From Acinetobacter sp. GSS19 (GTDB taxonomy: Bacteria; Pseudomonadota; Gammaproteobacteria; Pseudomonadales; Moraxellaceae), in the NCBI RefSeq assembly GCF_028621895.1, contig NZ_CP117520.1, positions 1,116,001-1,180,000 on the forward strand: 64,000 bases of DNA, written 5' to 3'. Numbering within the stretch: position 1 is the first letter of the stretch; the number at the start of each line of letters is the position of its first letter. Below the pieces are notes generated by a model. It was not told the origin of the DNA. It did not search any database and saw only the letters and a program-made list of their open reading frames with translations. The translations under genes were made by a program, and so were the position numbers. This document shows, in pieces, positions 9,331-18,477 of the stretch.

Positions 9331-9363
9331 AAAACGGGTAGCCTTAAGGTTGCCCGTTTTTAT
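9331..9363 (+). terminator. Intrinsic terminator after aroC
   Basis: AAAACGGGTAGCC-TTAA-GGTTGCCCGTTTT forms a 13-bp stem with two wobble pairs, followed by T residues. It probably also serves the convergent CinA-domain gene, because the reverse strand also has a T run. Confidence 0.85.
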
Positions 9364-9429
9364 TTGATTTCATCACTCGAAAAAATAAGCAAAATTTCCT
9401 CATCTATTCGTTTAAATTGGATGAATGAC

Positions 9430-9921
9430 TTAATATGTGTCGGTTGACTCGTGACTAATGAGTTCGATTAGTTCGCTGGCAACACATTCGGTCAATTGAT
9501 TCAGTTTTTCAGTCGCTGTGCCAGAAAGTAGATAGTGAAAATGATATTGCATTTGCTGATGCTGAATACAGACAAAGAAGGTTCCGACGGGTTTGTTTTC
9601 GCAGGCACTTCCACCCGGTTTAAGCAGCCCGGTACAGGCAATCACATAATCTGCATGCTGAAACAGCATTTGACCTTGGCTTGCTAGGGCAGCCGTGACT
9701 TCAGGTGATTCCGCTGTGTATTGTGCAATTAAAGCAGGATCAATTTTGAGAATTTCCACTTTAATACTGGGGTCATAAGAGACCATGCTTCCCAAAAGGA
9801 TTTTCGCACCACTATTTTTATAAATTGAAAACTGACTACACAAATAGCCGGAACTAGCACTTTCTACGAAGGCGATTTTAAGCTTTTTTTGTTCGAGTAG
9901 ATCACAACATTGCTTCAGCAT
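9430..9921 (-). CDS. CinA C-terminal-domain protein (nicotinamide-nucleotide amidase-like)
   Basis: A stand-alone CinA C-terminal domain of the PncC type, which deamidates nicotinamide mononucleotide in pyridine-nucleotide recycling. Family features are AFVESASSGYLCSQF near the N-terminus, LLGSMVSYDPSIKVEIL and ACTGLLKPGGSACENKPVG. The usual catalytic-region sequence is ESCTGG; here it is ESASSG, so activity is uncertain. The frame is open upstream to 9975, but the ATG at 9921 gives the expected family length (163 aa) and has a weak GGGAA ribosome site. It is convergent with aroC. Confidence 0.7.
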   Translation of the reverse strand: MLKQCCDLLEQKKLKIAFVESASSGYLCSQFSIYKNSGAKILLGSMVSYDPSIKVEILKIDPALIAQYTAESPEVTAALASQGQMLFQHADYVIACTGLLKPGGSACENKPVGTFFVCIQHQQMQYHFHYLLSGTATEKLNQLTECVASELIELISHESTDTY

Positions 9922-10117
9922 AAATTTCCCAAACAAACAAACCTGACTCATCAAAATACGCGATCTAAGATGCACTGAATAGCTGAAACGTAAAAAATGT
10001 GCAGGTGTTTATGGATTCGACAATATGCCATGATTCTGTCATAAACGTCGCGCATACTGCTTAGCATAATAACAAACAATCATTCAGCGCAGTTTTCACT
10101 GGCTGTACTTACGGTCT

Positions 10118-10163
10118 GCCCGTTTCTCATCACATGCGTCCGAGAAGCGGGCTATATTTTTAT
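10118..10163 (+). terminator. Orphan plus-strand intrinsic terminator
   Basis: GCCCGTTTCTC (10118-10128) pairs with GAGAAGCGGGC (10142-10152) over 11 bp with one wobble, and TATATTTTTAT follows. No plus-strand gene ends here: aroC already has a terminator 780 bp upstream and the flanking genes are on the minus strand. It may mark the 3' end of a small RNA originating in 9976-10118. Confidence 0.55.
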
Positions 10164-10195
10164 GGCTGATTATAAAATTTAAGAAGAATTTGAAG

Positions 10196-10224
10196 ATGAA
10201 AACAGCCAGTTCTTTTAAACTGGC
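10196..10224 (-). terminator. Intrinsic terminator of the MarR-family gene
   Basis: On the minus strand GCCAGTT-N6-AACTGGC is a perfect 7-bp stem followed by TGTTTTC. It lies 15 bp after the stop codon. Confidence 0.7.
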
Positions 10225-10238
10225 CGCTTTATGTTCAT

Positions 10239-10724
10239 TTAAGACTGATAACGCATTTCAGGTGCTAGATTATGAAATAGCGTTTTCAGATTCATAATCA
10301 ACTTATCAATTTGTAATGGGGTCAGCCCAGAAAATGAATCCTCCAATAATGCAGAGGTTAGTTCTGTAGCTTTTTGAACCGTTTTCTGGCCTTTTTCAGT
10401 TAAGTACACCCGGGTAATTCGTGCATCATTTTTGCAAGGGTAGGTTTCAATCAAGCCATCTGATTTCAACCGTTGCAAAATTTTAACTGTTGTCGACATT
10501 TTTGAAATCATGCGTTCAGAAAGTTCAGAAATACTGGCATGTGGATGCGTATAGATCGCATGAAGAAATTTGCCTTCCGAATAATTTAAGCCTAACTTTT
10601 TGAGCACTTTTTCAAGTTGATGAACATATTGTGCATAGACTTGAGTAACCCAAAAATAAGGGAAAGTTTCTGTGTTTTTGGAGTCTTGATAGCTTGGCAA
10701 AAATTTTTCGTATTTTTTATTCAT
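10239..10724 (-). CDS. MarR-family transcriptional regulator
   Basis: A winged-helix MarR/SlyA-type regulator of about 160 residues. The recognition region is visible as HPHASISELSERMISKMSTTVKILQRL, followed by the wing (LIETYPCKNDARITRVYLTEKG). Such proteins usually repress a neighbouring gene and respond to small ligands or oxidation. The frame extends to a GTG at 10733, but the ATG at 10724 (MNKKYEKF) is better spaced from GGGTGA. The 640-bp AT-rich upstream region holds no obvious target gene, so the regulon is unknown. Confidence 0.85.
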   Translation of the reverse strand: MNKKYEKFLPSYQDSKNTETFPYFWVTQVYAQYVHQLEKVLKKLGLNYSEGKFLHAIYTHPHASISELSERMISKMSTTVKILQRLKSDGLIETYPCKNDARITRVYLTEKGQKTVQKATELTSALLEDSFSGLTPLQIDKLIMNLKTLFHNLAPEMRYQS

Positions 10725-10733
10725 AAGCATCAC

Positions 10734-11193
10734 CCAAATTTATATGAGTTATTGTTTGGTGTTTTTATTATAAGGTAAAATTGTGATCTATTTTGTTTTT
10801 TGCTTAATAAATAGAGGTAAATATGTAAAAAAAATCAACATATAATTGAAAAATTTATTTTTTAAAGTGAATTTTCACTCTTTTTTGATAGTATTTATAT
10901 GTTGGAAATCTATTTTTTAAAGAGATTTTTGATTTTTATTTTGGTGCTTGTTGAAAATTATTTTTATGATTTATAAGGTTTTTTTATTTTTATCTAAAAA
11001 TAAAATTTATTTCTTTAAATTTTAATTTAAATTAAAAGTTTAAAAAATAATATAATGTATTGGTGATTTTAAATGTCTTTAAATTAATGTTTAATTCATG
11101 AGTAATATAAAGAAAAAATATCAATATTAATTGATTGATATATATTTTGATACATTTTACAGGAGTAAAACCTTATTTTTTGTGTGGGATTTA
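10734..11193. other. Very AT-rich gene-free stretch
   Basis: Most of the 640 bp between the MarR gene and the sigma-54 activator is extremely AT-rich, with many A/T homopolymer tracts and no plausible coding frame on either strand. It resembles H-NS-type silenced or curved DNA. The only clear structure is the small-RNA-like unit at its right end. Confidence 0.5.
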
Positions 11194-11311
11194 TTGATTA
11201 AGCGAAGTTGATGTGTGTATATTAATTAAACAACAAGAAGAGCGAAAAGCTCCCTCCACACTGCAGTAAGGTGCAGCTAATACCCATCCCCCCGAATGGG
11301 TATTTTTTTAT
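11194..11311 (+). ncRNA. Candidate small RNA with promoter, three hairpins and terminator
   Basis: A promoter-like pair TTGATT (11194-11199) and TATATT (11218-11223), 18 bp apart, would start a transcript near 11230. Three successive hairpins follow: GAGC-GAAAA-GCTC, CTGCA-GTAAGG-TGCAG, and a terminator TACCCAT-CCCCCCGA-ATGGGTA with seven T residues at 11280-11311. No start codon with a ribosome site lies within. The predicted RNA is about 80 nt. I cannot assign it to a known family. Its terminator works only on the plus strand, so it does not serve the convergent sigma-54 activator gene. Confidence 0.5.
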
Positions 11312-11375
11312 CTATATTTTGCAGTGTTGAGTAATCTTTCGAATAGCTGTTTAGCCTGAGCTGTAGTTAAAACAT

Positions 11376-12668
11376 TTATAAATGATACTTTTTGCGATAA
11401 CGCCATAAAGTGGTTCGGCTGATGCCTAATTCATCGGCAGCCTGTTGTTGATCATTGTGATATTTTGCTAAGACTAAGCGCAGCTTTTCTGCGGTAATCA
11501 CGGGTGTATTTGTTACATTCGAATTCTGAAGAGGGACATTTTCCATAATTTCCTGAGGTAAATCCTCAAGATCAATCTGTTCTTTATCATGTGCCATAAT
11601 CAGGGCATACAGCAGGGTGTTTCTGAGTTCTCGTACATTTCCCGGCCAGTCATAAGCCATCAGGCTTTGCATGGCGGCTTTAGAAATCCTGATCGGATTT
11701 GTACGTTCCGCAGTGGTATTTTCTGAAAGGATAAATTGAGTGAGTAAAGGAAGATCTTCTTTGCGTTCCCTTAACGGTGGGATAAAAATAGGAATCACAC
11801 GTAAACGATATAATAGGTCTTGGCGGAAGCGTCCCTGACGCGCTTCTTCACGTAGGGCACGGTGGGTGGCAGCAATAATTCGCACATTGGCACGAATGGG
11901 TTTTTCCCCCCCTAAAGGCGTAAATTCTCCGGTTTCCAGCACCCTTAATAGCTTGGCTTGCAACTCAAGTGGAATTTCTGCAATTTCATCTAGAAAGAGT
12001 GTGCCTCCCGCAGCTTGCTCAAATACGCCTTTATGATCGCGAATAGCCCCTGTGAATGCACCTTTTACGTGGCCAAATAACTCACTTTCCAGAATATTTG
12101 CATTGAGCGCCGCACAGTTGATCGCGATAAAAACCTGATCCTTGCGCAGGCTAAAATCATGAATTGCTTTTGCCACCAGTTCTTTGCCACTACCGGATTC
12201 TCCACGTACGAGTACGGGAAACTCTGTAACCGCAACGCGTTGGATGATAGAAAACATCTGTTGCATTTTGGGTGAACTACTGTGGAAGCGTTGTGCAAAT
12301 TGTTCACTCACTTGGACTGATGGCGTCGTATAGACTGTCTGTTTTGCTGGTGGGGTGTGGGGCAAAATCAGATACAGCCAGCCTTCTTGTTTTTCTTGAA
12401 TAAGCTGCACTTGCTGCCGATAGTGTAATAACTGCATAACATGCTGTTGTTTATCCTGTAGTTGAATGACAGGAGATAAGGGCGATTCAGATTTGAGCTG
12501 ATCAAGCAGATTTTGCATGTCTATTGTTGGGGAATCAGTCCCTTGTGTTAGCCAAATGACCTGATGCGTGAGATCACAAAGCAACAGGATGCTTTGGGGA
12601 AATAATTGCAGACTTTGTGCAGAGCGTTCTTTGAGTTGTGCTAATGATGTTAGAAGGAGTTTTGTCAT
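11376..12668 (-). CDS. Sigma-54-dependent activator of the sulfide operon (FisR-like)
   Basis: An enhancer-binding activator with an N-terminal sensory region (about 1-130), a central AAA+ domain with Walker A GESGSGKE, the sigma-54-contact loop GAFTGA and Walker B TLFLDEI, and a C-terminal Fis-type helix-turn-helix ([20 protein letters not shown]). The frame is open to 12740, but that start would cover a symmetric operator (12684-12732). I therefore prefer the ATG at 12668 ([16 protein letters not shown], 430 aa). It is divergent from persulfide dioxygenase and SQR genes with a sigma-54 promoter, the context of FisR, which senses sulfane sulfur through N-terminal cysteines. Only one Cys is present in this N-terminal domain, so sensing may differ. 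Confidence 0.85.
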   Translation of the reverse strand: MTKLLLTSLAQLKERSAQSLQLFPQSILLLCDLTHQVIWLTQGTDSPTIDMQNLLDQLKSESPLSPVIQLQDKQQHVMQLLHYRQQVQLIQEKQEGWLYLILPHTPPAKQTVYTTPSVQVSEQFAQRFHSSSPKMQQMFSIIQRVAVTEFPVLVRGESGSGKELVAKAIHDFSLRKDQVFIAINCAALNANILESELFGHVKGAFTGAIRDHKGVFEQAAGGTLFLDEIAEIPLELQAKLLRVLETGEFTPLGGEKPIRANVRIIAATHRALREEARQGRFRQDLLYRLRVIPIFIPPLRERKEDLPLLTQFILSENTTAERTNPIRISKAAMQSLMAYDWPGNVRELRNTLLYALIMAHDKEQIDLEDLPQEIMENVPLQNSNVTNTPVITAEKLRLVLAKYHNDQQQAADELGISRTTLWRYRKKYHL

Positions 12669-12683
12669 ATAAAATGTGATTAA

Positions 12684-12732
12684 TGTTTCAACTATTGTTT
12701 CATGGTATATCGGTGAAACATTAATTGAAACA
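12684..12732. promoter_or_regulatory. Four-copy symmetric upstream activating site
   Basis: TGTTTCA occurs at 12684-12690 and 12696-12702, and its reverse complement TGAAACA at 12714-12720 and 12726-12732. The spacings are 5, 11 and 5 bp, so the whole array is a dyad centred at 12708. It lies about 85-135 bp upstream of the sigma-54 promoter, a usual enhancer distance, and in the leader of the divergent activator gene. It is very likely that activator's binding site and allows autoregulation. Confidence 0.8.
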
Positions 12733-12816
12733 AAAATCATGGTGCTACTTTCAAATATATCTTTTCAAAATTTATAAGATATTGAAATATAAAAATAAAT
12801 TATATTATTGAAAATA

Positions 12817-12832
12817 TGGCACATCCTTTGCA
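12817..12832 (+). promoter_or_regulatory. Sigma-54 promoter of the persulfide/sulfide oxidation operon
   Basis: TGGCACATCCTTTGCA matches the sigma-54 -24/-12 consensus TGGCAC-N5-TTGCA at every fixed position, with GG and GC correctly spaced. Transcription would start near 12843, about 30 bp before the dioxygenase ATG. The partner activator is encoded divergently. Confidence 0.92.
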
Positions 12833-12871
12833 TTATAAGAGTAGGTTTTCAAATTAAATGGATTCAAGACA

Positions 12872-13561
12872 ATGTTATTTAAGCAATTTTTTGAAAAGGA
12901 AAGTTCAACATATACCTATTTACTGGCATGTGAACAGACGAAAGAAGCTGTACTGATTGATCCGGTTACTTCGGAAGTCGAGCATTATTTGGCTGAGCTG
13001 GAACAGCATGGATTAAAGCTGCTCTATACCTTGGATACCCATGTACATGCTGACCACGTGACGGCTGCGAATGCGTTAAGAGAGATTTGTGGTTCACGTT
13101 CAATCCTGCATCGTAACAGTGGCGTTGAGTGTGGGGATATCTATATTACGGATCGCAGTGCAGTACGGGTGGGCACGTTCCTGATTGAAGCACGTTATAC
13201 CCCAGGCCATACCAATGCCTGTACCAGTTATGTGGTCGATAACATGGTGTTTACTGGAGATGCATTGTTAATTGATGGTTGTGGCCGTACCGATTTCCAG
13301 GAAGGCAATGCGAACACCCTATATGACAGTATTCATCAACAGCTGTTTACTTTGCCTGACGAAACGATCGTTTATCCAGGACATGATTATAAAGGGCGTT
13401 TATCGTCTACGATTGGCCATGAGCGTCAATACAATTCACGTTTGGGACAGCATCGCAGCCGTGAAGAATTCATTGAAATTATGAATAACCTGAATCTACC
13501 GTATCCAGCCAAGATTGATATTGCCTTACCTGCAAATAAAGCGTGTGGCGCAAGCAAGTAA
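12872..13561 (+). CDS. Persulfide dioxygenase (ETHE1-like, MBL fold)
   Basis: A metallo-beta-lactamase-fold non-haem iron dioxygenase that oxidises glutathione persulfide to sulfite. The 229-residue protein has the metal motif THVHADH (56-62), then GHTNACTSY, the metal-ligand aspartate in FTGDALLIDGCGRTDFQ, and YPGHDYKGR. The GCGRTDFQ segment is typical of ETHE1/PDO rather than glyoxalase II. It is the first gene after the sigma-54 promoter and is followed after 18 bp by the SQR fusion and then a sulfite exporter, making a complete sulfide-to-sulfite route in the cytoplasm. Confidence 0.9.
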   Translation: MLFKQFFEKESSTYTYLLACEQTKEAVLIDPVTSEVEHYLAELEQHGLKLLYTLDTHVHADHVTAANALREICGSRSILHRNSGVECGDIYITDRSAVRVGTFLIEARYTPGHTNACTSYVVDNMVFTGDALLIDGCGRTDFQEGNANTLYDSIHQQLFTLPDETIVYPGHDYKGRLSSTIGHERQYNSRLGQHRSREEFIEIMNNLNLPYPAKIDIALPANKACGASK

Positions 13562-13579
13562 GCGATTAGGAGTAAATCG

Positions 13580-15247
13580 ATGAAATTGAAACAGATCAAC
13601 GCTGAGTTTTGGGTCGCAGACCAAATTAGCATTCAAGATGTTGCTGAGCTTGCAGAAAAAGGGATTAAAACCATTTTCTGTAACCGCCCAGATGGTGAAG
13701 GTAGTGATCAGCCAAACTTTATCGAAATTCAGAAAATGGCTGAGCAATATGGTATCGCGATTCAATATCAGCCTGTGCTGAGCGGAAAAATTACCGATAC
13801 ACAGGCACAAGAATTTGCTGCAAATTATCGTGCTGCAGAGAAACCTGTATTGGCCTATTGCCGTTCGGGAACACGCTCGATTTCATTGTGGGCTTTATCT
13901 GAGGTACAGCCACAATCTTATGAGGAGATGTTGGCTCGCAGTAGTGCAGCAGGTTATGACTTACGTGCCATTGTACCGCGTTTGATGAAAAAGAATTTTC
14001 CAAGTCAAGAAATTGCCTGTTATTCGGTGGTGATTGTTGGGGCGGGGGCCGCGGGGATTTCGGTTGCGGCTAGTCTGCTTAGCCGCCAACCGAATCTGGA
14101 TATTGCCATTATTGATCCGGCTGATGTGCACTATTATCAGCCAGGCTGGACCATGGTGGGTGGAGGGATCTTTTCTCCTCAGACAACCGCACGACCAATG
14201 CAGAGTGTGTTGCCGAAACAGGTGAAGTGGATTCAGGCTGCAGTCGCTGCGTTTGATCCTGAACAACGCCAAGTGATTCTGGAAGGTTGCATGCCGCTTA
14301 GTTACCGTACCTTGGTGGTGTGTCCAGGATTAAAACTGAACTGGCATGGTATTGATGGTCTGGTCGAAACGCTGGGTCAAAATGGAGTCACTTCAAATTA
14401 TCGTTATGATCTGGCACCTTATACTTGGCAGTTAGTACAAAACCTGAAAAAGGGTAAAGCGATCTTTACCCAACCGCCGATGCCGATCAAATGTGCCGGT
14501 GCACCACAAAAGGCAATGTATCTGTCTGCGGATTACTGGTTAAAACAAGGGGTTTTGAAAGACATTTCCATCGATTTCTATAATACGGGTGCCGTGCTGT
14601 TTGGAGTGAAAGAGTATGTCCCGGCATTAATGGAATATGTAAAACGTTATCAGGCCAATCTGCATTTTAATCATCAACTGGTGAAAGTGGATGGTCCGAA
14701 TAAAAAAGCCTGGTTTAAAGTGACGGATGGTGATCAGATTTCTACTGTTGAAACTGATTTTGATTTCTTGCATGTGGTTCCACCACAGCAGGCACCTGAT
14801 TTTATTCGTGCCAGTACCTTAACCGATGAAGCAGGCTGGGTCAGTGTGAATCCTGCAACTTTACAGCACACCCGTTATCCAGACATTTTTGCGTTGGGGG
14901 ATGTCAGCAATACCCCGAATGCGAAAACAGCTGCTGCTGCGCGTGCACAGGCTCCGATTGTGGCTGAGAATGTTTTGGCCCAGCTTCAGGGCGGTCAGAA
15001 ATTCTTTGAATATAACGGTTATGGTTCATGTCCACTTACGGTTGAGCGTGGCAAGATCGTATTAGCTGAATTCGGTTATGGCGGTAAGTTGTTACCAAGT
15101 TTTCCAAAATGGTTCATCGATGGGACTCAGCCATCACGCATGGCTTGGCTGCTGAAAGAGCAGATCCTGCCACCAATTTACTGGCAAGGGATGCTTAAAG
15201 GCCGCGAGTGGATGGTCAAGCCCAAAAAACAGGTTGAAACTGTTTAA
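13580..15247 (+). CDS. Fusion of DUF442 phosphatase-like domain and sulfide:quinone oxidoreductase
   Basis: A 555-residue two-domain protein. Residues about 1-110 are a DUF442/beta-lactamase-hydrolase-like domain with a phosphatase-type loop AYCRSGTRS (Cys94). Residues about 148-545 are an FAD-dependent sulfide:quinone oxidoreductase, with the Rossmann motif VGAGAAGIS, then YYQPGWTMVGGG, the cysteines in VCPGLKLNW and IKCAGAPQKAMYLS, and a second nucleotide motif ending in FALGDVSN. SQR oxidises sulfide at the membrane and passes electrons to quinone, making persulfide for the dioxygenase encoded upstream. The N-terminal domain may transfer or hydrolyse sulfur; its exact role is inferred only. 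Confidence 0.88.
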   Translation: MKLKQINAEFWVADQISIQDVAELAEKGIKTIFCNRPDGEGSDQPNFIEIQKMAEQYGIAIQYQPVLSGKITDTQAQEFAANYRAAEKPVLAYCRSGTRSISLWALSEVQPQSYEEMLARSSAAGYDLRAIVPRLMKKNFPSQEIACYSVVIVGAGAAGISVAASLLSRQPNLDIAIIDPADVHYYQPGWTMVGGGIFSPQTTARPMQSVLPKQVKWIQAAVAAFDPEQRQVILEGCMPLSYRTLVVCPGLKLNWHGIDGLVETLGQNGVTSNYRYDLAPYTWQLVQNLKKGKAIFTQPPMPIKCAGAPQKAMYLSADYWLKQGVLKDISIDFYNTGAVLFGVKEYVPALMEYVKRYQANLHFNHQLVKVDGPNKKAWFKVTDGDQISTVETDFDFLHVVPPQQAPDFIRASTLTDEAGWVSVNPATLQHTRYPDIFALGDVSNTPNAKTAAAARAQAPIVAENVLAQLQGGQKFFEYNGYGSCPLTVERGKIVLAEFGYGGKLLPSFPKWFIDGTQPSRMAWLLKEQILPPIYWQGMLKGREWMVKPKKQVETV

Positions 15248-15342
15248 TCTGCTGTTTTTGCAATACAATTTGGCGCTCTGTAGCCAATTCAATAAGACGG
15301 TGGCTTCTCTCAGGAGAGCCACCAGACTTAGGAATAATTTTC

Positions 15343-16134
15343 ATGATGCTATTGGTGATTGAAGGCATTCTCATTGGTTTACTGCTAGGTTTGACCGGAG
15401 CAGGCGGCGGCATTCTGGCTGTACCTGCCTTGATGGTAAGCCAGGGCTGGACTGTTTCTCAGGCGGCACCAGTAGGTTTGCTGGCTGTAACGTTTTCAGC
15501 ACTGATCGGAACCGTACAAGGCCTGATGAAGAGAATTGTACGTTATCGTGCAGCCATGTGGATTGCGCTGATTTCATCACCGATGGCTTATGTTGGGGTG
15601 CGTTTGGCCCAGCAGATTCCTGCAGTCTGGCTGGCTTTGGCATTCAGTGGTGTGATGTTTATTGTGGCTTACCGATTGTTCGCTCATGGCAGTTCGGAGT
15701 TTTCCAATCCACCGTGCAAGATCAACCCTGAAACCGGTAAGCTGATCTGGAATGTGAAAACAGCAGGTGTGCTGGGTATGATTGGTGTCATTGCCGGGCT
15801 ACTGACTGGAATGCTCGGAGTGGGTGGTGGATTTGTGATTGTACCCGCCTTACGTAAAGCCACCAATTTGAGTATGCACAGTATCGTGGCGACTTCCCTG
15901 ATGATCATTTTCCTGATCGGTGGCATGAGTATCGCGATTAACGTGCTCGAAGGGTTTGATTATCCTGTATCGGTTACACTGACCTTTGTCGCAGCTTGTG
16001 TGACCGGGATGTTAATCGGACGTGTGGCGATCAGTAAAATTCCTGCAGGTTTGGTACAAAAAATCTTTGCCTTTACGGTGATTGGTGTTGCGCTATATAT
16101 GCTGATCAAAGCTGTACTGCAATTAATCGCATAA
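15343..16134 (+). CDS. TauE/SafE-family sulfite exporter
   Basis: A 263-residue polytopic inner-membrane protein with about eight hydrophobic helices and the two glycine-rich TauE/SafE repeats (GLTGAGGGILAVPALM near the N-terminus and GMLGVGGGFVIVPALR midway). Family members export sulfite or organosulfonates. As the third gene behind persulfide dioxygenase and SQR it most likely removes the sulfite they make. It is separated from the SQR gene by 95 bp but is on the same strand with no terminator between. An intrinsic terminator follows. Confidence 0.88.
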   Translation: MMLLVIEGILIGLLLGLTGAGGGILAVPALMVSQGWTVSQAAPVGLLAVTFSALIGTVQGLMKRIVRYRAAMWIALISSPMAYVGVRLAQQIPAVWLALAFSGVMFIVAYRLFAHGSSEFSNPPCKINPETGKLIWNVKTAGVLGMIGVIAGLLTGMLGVGGGFVIVPALRKATNLSMHSIVATSLMIIFLIGGMSIAINVLEGFDYPVSVTLTFVAACVTGMLIGRVAISKIPAGLVQKIFAFTVIGVALYMLIKAVLQLIA

Positions 16135-16160
16135 CAGTTATGGATAAATATAGGTAAAAT

Positions 16161-16190
16161 AAAAAAGTCTGCTATCGGGCAGACTTTTTT
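16161..16190. terminator. Bidirectional intrinsic terminator
   Basis: AAAAAAGTCTGC and GCAGACTTTTTT are exact reverse complements around a six-base loop, so both strands end in a T tract. It separates the convergent sulfide operon and ppk. Confidence 0.92.
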
Positions 16191-16222
16191 ATTTTGAGCA
16201 GATGCTGTTTAACGCCCTAGAA

Positions 16223-18301
16223 TTATATTTTCAGCAACTTTTGATTGAGTAAATATTGCTGGGCGCTGTGAGGACTCTGTCCTGCGATAGGCTGGGCTTC
16301 ATGCCATTCTCCTGTTGCACTGAGTTCCCATGCACCTTGGTTATCATGCAGATAATTAATCAGGCCATCTTCAAAGATTTTTTTCTTGACTTTCTTGTTG
16401 AGGATTGGAAAACAGGTTTCTACCCGAGAAAACAGGTTACGTCCCATCCAGTCTGCACTGGCACAAAACAGTTTATCTTCACCGCCATGTTTAAAATAAT
16501 AAACCCGGGTATGTTCTAAAAAACGTCCGACAATTGAACGCACATGAATATTTTCTGATAGACCTTTGACTTGCGGGATCAGGCAGCAAATCGAGCGGAT
16601 GATCAGGTCAATTTTGACACCTGCATTGGACGCCTTATATAACGCTGTGATCAGTTGTGGTTCCGTTAAGGCATTGACCTTAATAATAATGTGAGCACTT
16701 TCACCAGCCTGTGCAAAAGTAATTTCCTGTTCAATTAGCTTAAGCAGTTCATTGTGCAGCGTAAATGGGGCATGGAACAGTTTATTGAGTTTTGCCATGC
16801 GCCCCATACCGGTCAGTTCCTGGAACATCTTATGCACATCTTCACAAATGTCGGCTTCTGTCGTCATCAGGCCATAATCCGTATACATTTTGGCATTACC
16901 GGCATGATAGTTTCCGGTGCCGAGATGGACATAACGCGCTAGGTGATGTTCTTCGCGACGCACGATCAGGATCATTTTGGCATGTGTCTTATAACCGACG
17001 ATGCCATACACGACAACGGCACCCGCTTCCTGCAAGATGTTCGCGACGGTAATATTGGATTCTTCATCAAAACGTGCGCGTAACTCAATCACGGCAGTGA
17101 CTTCTTTCCCGTTACGTGCCGCCTCTGCTAAGACCTGAACAATTTCCGAATCCGGTCCGCTACGATACAGCGTTTGTTTGATGGCCAAGACATTCGGATC
17201 TTTGGCTGCTTCTTTTAACAGGTTAATGACTGGGTTAAAAGAGTCAAAAGGATGATGCAGCAGGACATCTTCTTTTTTTAGCAATTCAAAAATCGATTTG
17301 GCCTTATAGATGGCTTTAGGAATCGTGGGAGTAAACTTTGTGTGCTTCAGCTCTGGATAGGGAAAATCAGTCGTCAAACGTGACAAATTAATCGGGCCAT
17401 CAATCAGATAAAGCTGTTGTTCATCCAGATCGAATTGATCCAGTAAGTAAGCAACAATTTCCTTTGGACATTCCTGATTGACTTCCAGACGTACCGCACG
17501 TCCAAAACGCCGTGAAGACAATTCATCTTTCAAGGCAACAGCCAAATCATCAATATCTTCTGCAAGAGTCAAGTCAGCATTACGTGTCACCCGGAAAGCA
17601 TAACATCCCGTTGCTTTCATGCCAGGGAACAGGTCATTGATATGCTCTTGAATGATCGCCGAAAGGAAAATATGTTCTTCGGCACCACCCGCAACGTCTG
17701 GGGGTAATTTGATCAATCGCGGTAATGAGCGTGGAGCAGGTACAATCGCCATACTGATTTCCCGACCGAAGGCATCTTTACCTTCCAGACTGACAATAAA
17801 GTTCAGGCTTTTGTTCACTAAGCGTGGAAAAGGATGAGAAGGGTCCAGGCTAATAGGCGTAACAACCGGTTGAACCTGTTTAGCGAAGTAAGCTGCGATC
17901 CAGTTTTTATGCTTAGCCAGAATATCTTTGTGTTGAATAAAATGAATGCCTAAACCCTGCAATTGCGGCAGAATGGCATAATTCAAAATATTGTACTGTT
18001 CCTGTACCGCTTGATGCACATTCTGTGAAAGTTCACTCAGTACGCATTCTGTCGGAAGACCATCTGGTGTTCGGGTAGCATTATTTAAATCAAATTGTTT
18101 CATTAAACCCGCAACGCGGATTTCAAAAAATTCATCCAGATTTCGTGAAAAAATCATCAAGAAATTGAGTCTTTCCAATAAAGGTAATTCTAGATTTTTG
18201 GCTTGCGCAAGGACACGACGGTTAAACTCGAATAATGAAAGTTCACGGTTAAAATAGGTCTTTGATGAGTGCTGAAAATCGTCCATATCGTGGAAATTCA
18301 C
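16223..18301 (-). CDS. ppk1: Polyphosphate kinase 1
   Basis: Reversibly transfers the gamma-phosphate of ATP to long-chain polyphosphate. The 692-residue length and domain order (N, head, C1, C2) are normal for Ppk1: the start [39 protein letters not shown], and the two histidine motifs GYKTHAKM (autophosphorylated His) and [15 protein letters not shown]. It is membrane-associated in the cytoplasm. It is monocistronic with a shared terminator. Pho-box-like repeats lie upstream in the 476-bp gap, consistent with phosphate-starvation control known for ppk genes. Confidence 0.96.
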   Translation of the reverse strand: MNFHDMDDFQHSSKTYFNRELSLFEFNRRVLAQAKNLELPLLERLNFLMIFSRNLDEFFEIRVAGLMKQFDLNNATRTPDGLPTECVLSELSQNVHQAVQEQYNILNYAILPQLQGLGIHFIQHKDILAKHKNWIAAYFAKQVQPVVTPISLDPSHPFPRLVNKSLNFIVSLEGKDAFGREISMAIVPAPRSLPRLIKLPPDVAGGAEEHIFLSAIIQEHINDLFPGMKATGCYAFRVTRNADLTLAEDIDDLAVALKDELSSRRFGRAVRLEVNQECPKEIVAYLLDQFDLDEQQLYLIDGPINLSRLTTDFPYPELKHTKFTPTIPKAIYKAKSIFELLKKEDVLLHHPFDSFNPVINLLKEAAKDPNVLAIKQTLYRSGPDSEIVQVLAEAARNGKEVTAVIELRARFDEESNITVANILQEAGAVVVYGIVGYKTHAKMILIVRREEHHLARYVHLGTGNYHAGNAKMYTDYGLMTTEADICEDVHKMFQELTGMGRMAKLNKLFHAPFTLHNELLKLIEQEITFAQAGESAHIIIKVNALTEPQLITALYKASNAGVKIDLIIRSICCLIPQVKGLSENIHVRSIVGRFLEHTRVYYFKHGGEDKLFCASADWMGRNLFSRVETCFPILNKKVKKKIFEDGLINYLHDNQGAWELSATGEWHEAQPIAGQSPHSAQQYLLNQKLLKI

Positions 18302-18447
18302 TATACAAGAGGGGGAGAAAGATTTTTAATGTATAGCCATGCTAGGTTTTATATATGACAGTAATGTTACATTAAATTTTTAAATATATAAGAAAAATAA
18401 ATATAAAATATAAACTTAGTTTTACTTTTAATTTAAATTTCGCAATC

Positions 18448-18477
18448 GTGACAGAATTATAAAATTTATATGACAGA
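18448..18477 (-). promoter_or_regulatory. Possible Pho box upstream of ppk1
   Basis: On the minus strand, CTGTCAT (18470-18476) is followed by a second CTGTCA (18449-18454) exactly 22 bp on, twice the 11-bp PhoB repeat unit, with a degenerate middle unit. A further CTGTCAT lies at 18355-18361, nearer the ppk start. The rest of 18302-18777 is AT-rich. A 65-codon frame at 18524-18721 has no ribosome site and was not called. Confidence 0.4.

Noticed and set aside
10003..10152. GGATTCGAC and a TTAGCATAATAA-like stretch reminiscent of tmRNA
   Set aside because: No tRNA-like 3' end (GTTCGA...CCA), no alanine tag with matching frame and no acceptor stem were found. The resemblance is limited to a few short words.
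11994..12307. Open frames antisense or shifted within the sigma-54 activator and other genes
   Set aside because: They are shadow frames of genes with clear domains and have no start signals of their own.
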